Positions 7,792-14,571 of a DNA stretch of 22,314 nucleotides are shown here, one piece after another. The position numbers and the translations under genes are program-made. Numbering within the stretch: position 1 is the first letter of the stretch; the number at the start of each line of letters is the position of its first letter. A model generated the notes under the pieces. It had not been told where the DNA came from. It saw only the letters and a list, made by a program, of their open reading frames with translations, and made no database searches. The stretch lies in the IMG/VR virus record IMGVR_UViG_3300030108_003721, positions 1 to 22,314 of that record, one strand, 5' to 3'. The DNA is from a virus.

Positions 7792-9707
7792 GCTCTATTG
7801 TACCCTATTGGTTTAAACATATCCACCACTAAGCCTCCTTTGGCCTTATAGGTTTTTTGTGTATATCTCATTAATGGAGAGACCTTAACGGCAAACGCAT
7901 CAAAATACAAGTTTGGATCACCATCTTCTATAAATCTAAATCCTGTCATTTTAACATCACTTGCCTCCTCATGAACTCTACTAAAGATTTTTTTACCACT
8001 AAATTTATGCTCCTCTGGGTATGTCATCTCTTTTTTAGTAATATATTTATAAGGTTTTTTTGGGTCAGATAAATTTAATTTGATAGTTTCTGTTTTAGAA
8101 TCATAAAATTTAGCAGCCCTTTTCATAAGATTAGCCATTATGGAACTACCTTTATTATTTATACCTTTACCGTTGGCATAACCATAAAATCTTTCATTAC
8201 CTGCTTTATACCCTTGTCTCATACTTAATCTTTCAAAGGGTGCAACGGCAACATAATCAATATTTTCTTTAGCTGCCTTATTTAATAAATATTTTAAAGC
8301 ATGATCTCCATATTGATCTGCTTCGACCATAGGAAAGTAATCCTTCCTCTTTGGATTTTTTTGTATGAAATTACTTATTTTTCTTTGCACATCATTTAAA
8401 ATTTGAGCGTTTGCATTAATGCCAGAAATGTCTTGCTCTGATAGTGCCTTGTTTAATCTAGAACTTATTTTTCCTCTTTCGCTTATTAATAAATTTAACT
8501 CTATATCTGCATTAAAAGGATTGATTCTATTTTTCCCGTCTAATTGTTGACTCTTACTTAAAACTTTTGCAATCTTTTGATTAGCATCAGATTGCACTTC
8601 ATGTATCAATAAAACTTTTTTTCCATCTGGTGTAACTCTTGTATCAAATCTAACGTGATATATTTGATTTTTACCCTGTTCTGAAAAATGTGCAGGCGAT
8701 GTAAAAGCGTTTTGATTTGTTGGTATTTCCTCATCAAGTCTAAATATAGTTTCCCTATAATTTTTACCACCAGGTAAAGTATACGCCTCCTCTTTAGCAT
8801 ATTGTGTTTTATTTTGTTTGTTTGTTACTTTTGCTGCAGCTTCATCAACTTCGCCAATTATTCTATTTAAATTTTTAAAATCGCTTTGATTTATATTTGT
8901 GCCGTCTCTAGCTTTTCTTACTTGATTTTTAAATTTTAAAACAACTGAATTTACAGTGTTTGCATCTGTGGGTGCTGTTCCTTTTAAAGCTCTCAATTGA
9001 TACGCTGCATCAGTTAAACTAAGACCTATCTCACTGCTAGGGTATTTTTTTGCAATATTATCTAATTGTGCACTTATTGATTTGGATTTCGTAATCAATT
9101 GTTCAATGGCTTCGTCAGGTACACCAAGCTCTACTGCTTTTAATCTGTTAATTGGATTTAACTTAATCATTGAACCTATTTCATTTGCATCAAGTTTTAA
9201 TCCAAACTTCTTAGCAGCAAACAAAAGACCGCCAGTCAAATCACCAGCACTATTAAATACAGCTAAATTAGTATCAAATAATTCATCAGCGGTAACAACA
9301 GCTTGCCTACCAGCAAATGGTCCACTATCATATGTAAATTTTTTAGGCTCTCTTACTTTTCTTTGAGCGGCTTTGCCAAATATTTTAAAATTTTCTTTTC
9401 TTGTTGATGTTAAATGATTCAACCATTCATCAGCTGTGTATCTACCAGGACCAATCTTCATTGCCCAATCATAAGTGGAGGAACCAAAAGCAGGGGCAAC
9501 GTCATCGCCCATGTATAATGCTTTAGTTTGTTTTCTAACTATTGGAGGATTACGTAATTCTTTTGTAGCTAATTCTAAACCAGTTTCTTGTGGAGCTTTT
9601 TTTTCGTATGTAAGAAGCTTTTGCTGTTGTCCGGTAGCCGGTGTCGCTGATTCTTTTTTGCCTTTTAGAAGTCTTTTCCCAAGTTGGAATAAACCTTTGA
9701 GGGACAT
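7782..9707 (-). CDS. large polyvalent-type protein, candidate internal or ejected virion protein
   Basis: A 641-aa protein between TerL and portal. Residues 86-100 (GPGRYTADEWLNHLT) and 311-385 (LPGGKNYRETIFRLD ... HFSEQGKNQIYHVRFDTRV ... LLIHEVQSDANQKIAK), followed by DYFPMVEADQYGDHALKYLL and NIDYVAVAPFERLSMRQGYK, resemble segments of the large polyvalent proteins of phages, in which an H-(F)...AHVRFNDR...EEIQSDW block recurs. The catalytic nature of that region is not known to me. The middle (200-300) is helical. The C-terminus carries YKAKGGLVVDMF. AAGGGGG precedes the ATG. A role as a protein injected with the DNA is inference from family and position. Confidence 0.55.
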   Translation of the reverse strand: MSLKGLFQLGKRLLKGKKESATPATGQQQKLLTYEKKAPQETGLELATKELRNPPIVRKQTKALYMGDDVAPAFGSSTYDWAMKIGPGRYTADEWLNHLTSTRKENFKIFGKAAQRKVREPKKFTYDSGPFAGRQAVVTADELFDTNLAVFNSAGDLTGGLLFAAKKFGLKLDANEIGSMIKLNPINRLKAVELGVPDEAIEQLITKSKSISAQLDNIAKKYPSSEIGLSLTDAAYQLRALKGTAPTDANTVNSVVLKFKNQVRKARDGTNINQSDFKNLNRIIGEVDEAAAKVTNKQNKTQYAKEEAYTLPGGKNYRETIFRLDEEIPTNQNAFTSPAHFSEQGKNQIYHVRFDTRVTPDGKKVLLIHEVQSDANQKIAKVLSKSQQLDGKNRINPFNADIELNLLISERGKISSRLNKALSEQDISGINANAQILNDVQRKISNFIQKNPKRKDYFPMVEADQYGDHALKYLLNKAAKENIDYVAVAPFERLSMRQGYKAGNERFYGYANGKGINNKGSSIMANLMKRAAKFYDSKTETIKLNLSDPKKPYKYITKKEMTYPEEHKFSGKKIFSRVHEEASDVKMTGFRFIEDGDPNLYFDAFAVKVSPLMRYTQKTYKAKGGLVVDMFKPIGYNRAWL

Positions 9708-9716
9708 AAATCCCCC

Positions 9717-10634
9717 TTAATACATTTTTGTAGGTTTGTTTCTACCCAGTTTGCATTTTACTTTCACAGATTTACCTGCTTTATAACCCATGGGTCTCAT
9801 CATCATACCACCACCCATCATGCCTTTCATTTTTTTCTTATATAGATCAGCAACAGTCTCTCCTGGCATAACTCCAGCACCCATACCTGGCATCTTAACT
9901 GATTTTTTCTTTTTCATTTTGTCGAACATTTTTTTGCCTATGACACCTAATGCCATAGCACCCAATGCTGCTTTTTTTACTTTGCCTGGTTTTAATTTTT
10001 CATCTTGAAGACCCATACCTCTGCCTTTTGCTTTTTCTGCTCTAAGGATTTTAAAATCTTCTGCATCAATTTTATTATTTTTGTTCTTGTCCAATTTAGC
10101 TTGGCCACCTGATAAATACATTTTTCTTTTCATTATACCGCCTTTTTTCTTTTTCTTCACATCTGACAGTCTATTCCTTAAATACATTCTAGTCAATCCG
10201 TAGTCTTTTTTTGTGCCACGTTGAACATCCCCTTTATACAAACGTTCTAAGGTTGGTAGTGGACTTGGCATTCTATCAGATCTAGTTAACCCCGCAGCCA
10301 TTCTACCTTTCCTACTTCTAACTCTATGTGTTTGAAACGATTCTCCTATCTGACTTTGTTTTTTAAAAGGAACTAATTTTACCTCTGCATCTTTTACTCG
10401 TATATTGTAAGCTTTAAGTGATTTAGTTTCGCCTCTTTTTTGTCTGTTTATTTCTTTTCTAGTACGTGGTGTTTTTTTTCTTTTTAGTCCAGCTTTAGAT
10501 GTATATTCTTGAATAGTTGTAGGTGATAATTTTTTACCTGATGTCAAAGCCTTTTTCGCTCTTGCCATTTCTCTAGCTTTTTTGGATGCAGATTTTAAAA
10601 CACCAGCAAAAGTTCCTCTAAGTATACCTACCAT
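9717..10634 (-). CDS. Lys/Arg/Met-rich protein with EF-hand-like calcium loop
   Basis: A 305-aa, extremely basic protein. Residues 1-165 are Lys/Arg-rich and probably disordered. Residues 173-178 (YLSGGQ) precede a loop D182-KNKNNKIDAE-D193 that has the EF-hand spacing (Asp/Asn at 1, 3, 5, Ile at 8, Asp at 9 and 12), continuing FKILRAEKAKGRG. Residues 221-240 are Ala/Gly-rich and hydrophobic, and the tail is Met/Gly-rich (GMMGGGMMMRPMGYKAGKSV). A single loop of this type is found in dockerin-like and phage structural proteins; calcium binding is untested. The start overlaps the TerL stop as TAATG. Likely a virion component; specific role unknown. Confidence 0.6.
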   Translation of the reverse strand: MVGILRGTFAGVLKSASKKAREMARAKKALTSGKKLSPTTIQEYTSKAGLKRKKTPRTRKEINRQKRGETKSLKAYNIRVKDAEVKLVPFKKQSQIGESFQTHRVRSRKGRMAAGLTRSDRMPSPLPTLERLYKGDVQRGTKKDYGLTRMYLRNRLSDVKKKKKGGIMKRKMYLSGGQAKLDKNKNNKIDAEDFKILRAEKAKGRGMGLQDEKLKPGKVKKAALGAMALGVIGKKMFDKMKKKKSVKMPGMGAGVMPGETVADLYKKKMKGMMGGGMMMRPMGYKAGKSVKVKCKLGRNKPTKMY

Positions 10635-12112
10635 TAATAATATTTATATTCTTTTTCTAATTTAAAATTGGGTTCATCCCAATCATCAGAATAAGTTGAT
10701 ACAAATCCTCCTTGTCTGTATCTTAACACAGCTTGTGTCATACTATCAACATAGTCATCAAATTGGCCGTTTGGAAAAGCTGCGCATTCTTCAACAACTT
10801 CTTGAGCATAGTTTTGATCTAAAGGGGCATATACCATACCCGATTCAAAAACAGGAGCACAACTGTTTATTCTAGTGTGTTTATCTCTACCTCTTGCAGG
10901 CACGTAATCGATGACCGGTATCCCTGCTCTCCTTAGCTCATGTATCAAAGGCTGCCCTGAAGCTTTAGCCTCAATAATTACAGTTTCCGGTTCCCAGTAA
11001 TGATACTGCTCTAACGCAACATTTTTTAAATCTGGAAAATCATATCTTCCCTTGTGTGCATCTAAAAGTATAATACATTTTTCATAACCTTCTACAGGTT
11101 CAAAAATACCCCATGTAGTTATAGCTGAATAGTCCGCTGATTCTTTTTTAGAAAATGCTGTATCGTAACTTTGTATAACGTGTAAAAGTTTTGGTGTATA
11201 TTCTTTATCCCAATTTTGCCACCACTCGCGTTTTATGATTGCACCTTCTTCTGAAGTAGGATCTTGCATGTATTGTGCATTCCAATTTTTTACGGACACC
11301 GAAGCTTTGACAGCTTCTAAATCTTCTAATGACCAGTATTCAGGCCATACAGGATTACCGTTAGGAAGTATGGCAGGGAACTCTATAACTTTCCATTTGT
11401 CAGCCTTAGGTTCTGATTGTGCCTTGATGAGCCTTCCTGTTAAATCATCTGTAGCCCATCTTGTCATTACAACACAAATTCTTCCACCTGGTTGTAAACG
11501 CTGTCTAGGTCCTGATGAATACCATTCATATGCTCTGTCCATAGCAGAATCAGACATTGAGTCTTGTTCAGTATGTGGGTCATCGATAATAAGCAAATCC
11601 GCCCCTCGTCCTGTGATAGAACCGCCAACCCCCGCTGCAAAATATTCGCCACCATGATTTGTCTCCCAACGGCCTTTTGCCTTACTATCTTCTCTTAGTG
11701 TAACATTTCCGAAGATCTGTTTATACTCCTTGGTGTTCATTAAATTACGAACTTTGCTACCGAACCTTGTAGCTAATTCAGCGTTGTGAGATACCTGCAT
11801 TATTTTCATCTTAGGATTCCTTCCAATCATCCAAGCGGGGAATAAATAAGATGCAAATTCTGATTTAGTATGTCTAGGAGGCATATTGATAATGAGCCTC
11901 TTTTCATTATTAGCGGCTATTTTTTGAAACTCCTCAGCTATTATTTGATGGTGCCCATATCTTTTTGGGTCCTTTGTTTTACGATAAATAAAATCTTGCC
12001 AAACTGTTTGAGCAAAAATTAAAAAATCATCTTGGCATAACTTGATCCACTGCAATTGCTTTTGCAAAATTAAATCTTTTAATTCGTCTTCTGTAAGGTT
12101 TTCTAAGTTCAT
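10634..12112 (-). CDS. terL: terminase large subunit (TerL)
   Basis: A 492-aa protein from the ATG at 12112, packaging ATPase plus headful or cohesive-end nuclease. Visible motifs: Walker A-like PPRHTKSE (78-85), Walker B LLIIDDPH (173-180), motif III-like VVMTRW (214-219), then the RNase H-fold nuclease with Asp in SYDTAFS (317), Glu in VIIEAKASG (381) and DDYVDSM (452-458). I chose 12112 because AAGGA lies 10 nt upstream. The frame stays open to a TTG at 12250, with another ATG at 12181 that would add a CANC-containing 23-residue extension but lacks a ribosome site. First gene of the packaging and head operon. Confidence 0.92.
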   Translation of the reverse strand: MNLENLTEDELKDLILQKQLQWIKLCQDDFLIFAQTVWQDFIYRKTKDPKRYGHHQIIAEEFQKIAANNEKRLIINMPPRHTKSEFASYLFPAWMIGRNPKMKIMQVSHNAELATRFGSKVRNLMNTKEYKQIFGNVTLREDSKAKGRWETNHGGEYFAAGVGGSITGRGADLLIIDDPHTEQDSMSDSAMDRAYEWYSSGPRQRLQPGGRICVVMTRWATDDLTGRLIKAQSEPKADKWKVIEFPAILPNGNPVWPEYWSLEDLEAVKASVSVKNWNAQYMQDPTSEEGAIIKREWWQNWDKEYTPKLLHVIQSYDTAFSKKESADYSAITTWGIFEPVEGYEKCIILLDAHKGRYDFPDLKNVALEQYHYWEPETVIIEAKASGQPLIHELRRAGIPVIDYVPARGRDKHTRINSCAPVFESGMVYAPLDQNYAQEVVEECAAFPNGQFDDYVDSMTQAVLRYRQGGFVSTYSDDWDEPNFKLEKEYKYY

Positions 12113-12250
12113 ACCGTTTGGGTCCTTAGTATATGTATGTATATTGCTTTGTAAACCTCTTTTGCAATTTGCACAGCGCATTTTACGGGGTTTTTTGATT
12201 GGGAAAACCTGTTGGAGTTTGTAGCTACAGGTGAGCCTTGCATACACCAA

Positions 12251-12269
12251 TGGCGCTATAAAAGCGCCA
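12251..12269 (-). other. perfect 7-bp hairpin upstream of TerL
   Basis: TGGCGCT, a 5-nt loop (ATAAA), AGCGCCA. The hairpin lies just after the stop of the 83-aa gene and before TerL. It has no U-tract on either strand, so it is not a classical terminator; it could be an RNA-processing or stability element separating the small-gene and head-gene parts of the transcript. Confidence 0.5.
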
Positions 12270-12283
12270 TCAGTACAACGATG

Positions 12284-12535
12284 TTAATTATTTAGCTGTT
12301 GGATAAGTGTAGAAAACTTATCTAATATTTTTTGTTTGAACTCATCAACGACTTGGTTGCCTTGATTTTCAAGAATATGTTTCTCAACCTCTCCCTGTAG
12401 TAGTTGAAACATAATTTCGTAGTTGAGTTGTTTTTTACCATTAGCGTCTATGTGCAACGCTGACTTTTCAGTTGGCTTGTTATTGCTAACTCGTTCACTC
12501 AATACTTGGGCAATATTAATTAAACTATTTGTCAT
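12284..12535 (-). CDS. hypothetical protein, 83 aa
   Basis: An 83-aa protein (MTNSLINIAQVLSERVSNNK...), not recognised. It is mostly helical; the C-terminal half (ILENQGNQVVDEFKQKILDK then FSTLIQQLNN) looks like an amphipathic or coiled-coil helix. No Cys, no membrane segment. AGGAG lies 6 nt before the ATG within the 3' end of the 108-aa gene (11-nt overlap), so both are probably translated from the same message. Last gene before TerL. Confidence 0.6.
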   Translation of the reverse strand: MTNSLINIAQVLSERVSNNKPTEKSALHIDANGKKQLNYEIMFQLLQGEVEKHILENQGNQVVDEFKQKILDKFSTLIQQLNN

Positions 12536-12851
12536 TAGTATCTCCTATTGCTTTGTATTCACTATAAACCAATTCAGTAGTGAACTTGTTAAATAAATCG
12601 TTATGGGCAATCTTGAAATTTGCTGTTTCAAATTTCTTACGCTTACGATTTATTTTCTGAACACCAAAAGAATTACCATCTTCATCTTGGACAATAATTA
12701 AATTTTGGTTGGTTCTATCGAACACATTAACAATATTTTGTTTCATTGTGTCGATCTCTTTAGCTAGTCTATTAGACTTTAGCTTTAGTTGAGCATAAGC
12801 TAGGACTACTTTTTTTTCATCTTGCTTTAGCTTTTTTATCGCTTGTGTCAT
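12525..12851 (-). CDS. hypothetical basic protein, 108 aa
   Basis: A 108-aa protein, not recognised. Residues 1-45 (KKLKQDEKKVVLAYAQLKLK then SNRLAKEIDTMKQNIVNVF) form a long helix, followed by a short beta-like part (NLIIVQDEDGNSFGVQKINRKRKKF). The plan resembles small phage accessory proteins of DNA metabolism, but no catalytic motif is visible. It has its own promoter and the shared AAACTAACAAAGGAG leader (12858-12872), unlike the coupled genes downstream. Confidence 0.6.
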   Translation of the reverse strand: MTQAIKKLKQDEKKVVLAYAQLKLKSNRLAKEIDTMKQNIVNVFDRTNQNLIIVQDEDGNSFGVQKINRKRKKFETANFKIAHNDLFNKFTTELVYSEYKAIGDTNDK

Positions 12852-12857
12852 TTTTAA

Positions 12858-12909
12858 CTCCTTTGTTAGTTTGACCTCTAACTCTTATCAAATCCCATAC
12901 TTATTGCAA
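12858..12909 (-). promoter_or_regulatory. promoter and shared leader of the 108-aa gene
   Basis: Minus-strand TTGCAA (12909-12904), 16-nt spacer, TAAGAG (12887-12882) with an extended TG (TGATAAGAG). The spacer carries TATGGGATTT. Downstream is the leader AAACTAACAAAGGAG (12872-12858), which includes the ribosome site. Both the promoter and the leader are near copies of those at 13547-13597. Confidence 0.6.
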
Positions 12910-12912
12910 TAG

Positions 12913-13116
12913 TTAATTTAACTTTTTTTTGTCTAATTTTTTAAGTATTGGTTCAACCTCTAATTGTATAAAATCGCTGCCAACTATTTCTTTCAATCTG
13001 CCTGCCAACTGGGTTAACTCTGCTGTAACTCTATCTTGTTCAATCTGTCCAGCTTTACGAGATCGAGAGCGAGGCGAGGCGACAACTGTCGCCTCTGCTT
13101 TTTTATTTTTCGACAT
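12913..13116 (-). CDS. hypothetical protein, 67 aa, with embedded Arg/Ser repeat
   Basis: A 67-aa protein starting MSKNKKAEATVVASPRSRSR. The ATG at 13116 forms a TAATG overlap with the stop of the 141-aa gene, which decides the start over an in-frame one at 13131. Residues 14-22 (SPRSRSRKA) are encoded by a copy of the GC-rich repeat seen in the structured region at 13700-14890. The rest (QIEQDRVTAELTQLAGRLKE and on) is a helical, possibly coiled-coil domain. Not recognised; function unknown. Confidence 0.6.
   Translation of the reverse strand: MSKNKKAEATVVASPRSRSRKAGQIEQDRVTAELTQLAGRLKEIVGSDFIQLEVEPILKKLDKKKLN
13057..13093 (+). repeat. ACGAG-type repeat copy with adjoining hairpin, inside a gene
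   Basis: A run of CGAG units (13057-13083, beginning ACGAGATCGAGAGCGAGG) resembles the repeat at 13843-13870 (AAACGAGACGAGGCGAGAAC and on). It adjoins a perfect 7-bp inverted repeat, GGCGACA-AC-TGTCGCC, at 13078-13093. The element lies within the coding sequence of the 67-aa protein and is more GC-rich than its surroundings. Confidence 0.5.
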
Positions 13117-13541
13117 TACCAGCTGCACCAATATTCAACGACCTTTTTCTCATCTATCGCCTGCTCACAGAATTTGAGAAACTTGATGTCCTGCTCTTTG
13201 TATTCTTCGACACTCTCTTTCTGAAATTGTTGACCCCAAAAGAAACCATCAGTTGCGACATAATCCTTATAGCCATTTTTGATACACTCCCCCAGTTCCT
13301 GCACAACTTCCTTTGTCATATAACAAGGTGCTTCTTGGTCGGCATTAAAACCGAGATGCTTGAGAAACCCCTCAACTTCTACTTTAGGGTTTTGCTCTGC
13401 CCACTTGCACGACATAAATTGCTGAAGTCTTGCGTGCTTTCTCCAAACGAAAACTTTTTCGGTTTCCTCTTTATCGTCATCAAAGTATTTTTCCCAATTT
13501 ACCTTATGACCTCTTAAATGTGCGTGTTGGTCTAATCCCAT
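13116..13541 (-). CDS. conserved phage protein of the MGLDQ-LRG type, unknown function
   Basis: A 141-aa protein beginning MGLDQHAHLRGHKVNWEKYF. Conserved-looking blocks are VFVWRKHARLQQFMSCKW, HLGFNADQEAPCYMTKEVV, DGFFWGQQFQKESVEEYKEQ and a C-terminal CSW. I recognise this as a widespread phage family without an established function; the many Trp, Cys and His residues suggest a compact folded domain. I chose the ATG at 13541 because GGAG lies ideally upstream and the family starts here; an in-frame ATG at 13589 overlaps the promoter instead. Confidence 0.75.
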   Translation of the reverse strand: MGLDQHAHLRGHKVNWEKYFDDDKEETEKVFVWRKHARLQQFMSCKWAEQNPKVEVEGFLKHLGFNADQEAPCYMTKEVVQELGECIKNGYKDYVATDGFFWGQQFQKESVEEYKEQDIKFLKFCEQAIDEKKVVEYWCSW

Positions 13542-13546
13542 TTTCT

Positions 13547-13597
13547 CTCCTTTGTTTGTTTGATTCGTCATCTTATCATATCCCATCAATATAGCAA
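13547..13597 (-). promoter_or_regulatory. promoter and shared leader of the 141-aa gene
   Basis: Minus-strand TTGCTA (13597-13592), 16-nt spacer, TAAGAT (13575-13570) with extended TG (TGATAAGAT). The spacer carries GATGGGATAT (13587-13578). The leader AAACAAACAAAGGAG (13561-13547) differs from that of the 108-aa gene at one position. Confidence 0.6.
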
Positions 13598-13871
13598 GAA
13601 CTATCTTTTAGAATCGTTCTAAACTACGAAGTCTTCCTGAAGGAAGTGCCGTGAGCAGCACGGGAATTACTTAAGATATAAGAAAATCAACATAACCAGC
13701 ACGAGAACGAGGTTACCAAACCTTGGAGCTAACAGGTATGCCAGCAGTAAAAACCCAACTAAATGTATCATTATCTACACAACAACCAGGGAAGTGCCAT
13801 CTGGCCCTGGAGGGCCCGGTAACCAATGTAAATTCTAAAACCAAACGAGACGAGGCGAGAACGACACGACA
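13598..13871. other. gene-free structured segment with repeats
   Basis: No convincing gene. It holds short perfect inverted repeats: CTTCC/GGAAG (13633-13646), CCGTG/CACGG (13649-13663), CCAGGG/CCCTGG (13786-13810) around GCCA/TGGC, and GGCCCT/AGGGCC (13803-13816), the last two mutually exclusive. Repeat copies are at 13701-13712 and 13843-13870. Parts (TGCCAGCAG, GGGCCC, AATGTAAA, then the repeat) recur in the same order at 14541-14586, suggesting an old duplication. On the minus strand it would be the 3' untranslated part of the 85-aa gene's message; no U-tract terminator is seen. Confidence 0.5.
13701..13870 (+). repeat. repeat family ACGAGAACGAGG, left cluster
   Basis: Two copies: ACGAGAACGAGG at 13701-13712, flanked by GGTTACC, and a longer variant AAACGAGACGAGGCGAGAAC at 13843-13862 continuing GACACGAC. 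GGTTACC (13711-13717) and GGTAACC (13818-13824) form a 7-bp inverted pair between the copies. Confidence 0.65.
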
Positions 13872-14129
13872 TTAAGAATCTCCTTTAACACGATAATCCA
13901 TCCAACCAACTGCTTCTTCGACACCTTTGATGAATGCCTCCTTCTGCTGCACGGTATCAAAGTCGTATCTCTTCTCCACATCGTATCCTCTTCCCCACAC
14001 GAGGGTGATGCTGCAGCCTGAAGGTACTTCTGACTCCTTCCAACTGTTTCCGTTGGCAATGCATTTGCTGCCACGAGGACCGGTCAATGCGTAAGTCTTA
14101 CCCGCATCAGGTTTGTCTTTGTTCTTCAT
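13872..14129 (-). CDS. hypothetical protein, 85 aa
   Basis: An 85-aa protein (MKNKDKPDAGKTYALTGPRG...), not recognised. It has two Cys (about 23 and 39), a beta-like central part (GCSITLVWGRGYDVEKRYDF) and a helical C-terminus (TVQQKEAFIKGVEEAVGWMD). AAAGGAG lies 6 nt before the ATG in a leader matching those of two other genes. It is the only gene in the structured 13.6-14.9 kb region and lies downstream of a long non-coding leader. A competing ORF in another frame (13835-14074) lacks a ribosome site and is taken as a shadow. Confidence 0.65.
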   Translation of the reverse strand: MKNKDKPDAGKTYALTGPRGSKCIANGNSWKESEVPSGCSITLVWGRGYDVEKRYDFDTVQQKEAFIKGVEEAVGWMDYRVKGDS

Positions 14130-14460
14130 ATTTTTCTCCTTTGTTAATTCTTACCTCAGGTCTAGCACGATTTACGATACACGAGCCCACGCGTATATGC
14201 TGGCGGTGTATCCACCTACTAGACCAGAGATTTGACCAGTGACCGAGTAGCGGAAAATAAATTTTCAACGCGTCGCCCACTGATCCTAGGTCCATTACTG
14301 TAGCTACCTTGCAAGTGGCAATGGACCAAGGATCAGCACCTACACTAAAGTAGATTTTCGGACAGGGGTTCCCAAAACTTCACCCTTTCGGACTCAGTCC
14401 GCTGATCTCAGGATCAGTAGCGCATTTTACTTTATCGCGCGACGCTTACTGATCCATTTC
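14130..14460 (-). ncRNA. long structured leader or non-coding RNA (candidate)
   Basis: About 330 nt without a credible gene, starting just downstream of a consensus-like promoter on the minus strand. Strong inverted repeats: 14411-14422 with 14443-14455 (12 bp, one bulge); CGGAC/GTCCG (14389-14401); 14280-14296 with 14320-14336 (17-mers, one mismatch); CTAGACCAGAG (14219-14229) with CTCAGGTCTAG (14155-14165), one mismatch, enclosing GATACAC/GTGTATC (14176-14212). GCGTCGC (14270-14276) and GCGACGC (14439-14445) could pair at long range. GGATCAG recurs in several arms, so alternative folds are possible. I see no match to tRNA, hammerhead or a riboswitch I know. It ends in the leader of the 85-aa gene. 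Confidence 0.5.
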
Positions 14461-14461
14461 T

Positions 14462-14490
14462 AACATAAGACCAGATGGGATATTTGTCAA
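14462..14490 (-). promoter_or_regulatory. sigma70-type promoter upstream of the structured leader
   Basis: Minus-strand TTGACA (14490-14485), exactly 17 nt, TATGTT (14467-14462). The spacer contains ATATCCCATC, the reverse complement of the GATGGGATAT element in the promoter at 13570-13597. Best match to the consensus in the window. Confidence 0.65.
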
Positions 14491-14571
14491 CAGTTAATTT
14501 TTATTTTTTTTTTACCAACAGCTCGTGATGCCAATGAAGTTGCCAGCAGCAGGGGCCCAGACTCAAATGTA

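Noticed and set aside
11235-11657. 140-aa plus-strand ORF opposite TerL
   Set aside because: Shadow of the TerL gene: starts within its nuclease and ATPase coding, no ribosome site, no family resemblance.
12113-12250. longer TerL starting at TTG 12250 or ATG 12181
   Set aside because: No ribosome site for either; the added residues are unlike terminase N-termini, although the CANC motif at 12181 deserves a look in homologs.
12251-12269. intrinsic terminator before TerL
   Set aside because: A perfect hairpin but no U-tract on either strand, so kept only as a hairpin.
14107-14295. 62-aa ORF MDLGSVGDALKIYF in the structured leader
   Set aside because: No ribosome site and composition dictated by the inverted repeats; it also covers the ribosome site of the 85-aa gene.
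14130-14460. tRNA, hammerhead or other known ribozyme in the structured leader
   Set aside because: No T-loop GGTTCRA sequence with a 5-bp arm, no CUGANGA plus GAAA core on either strand, and no other known signature that I could find.
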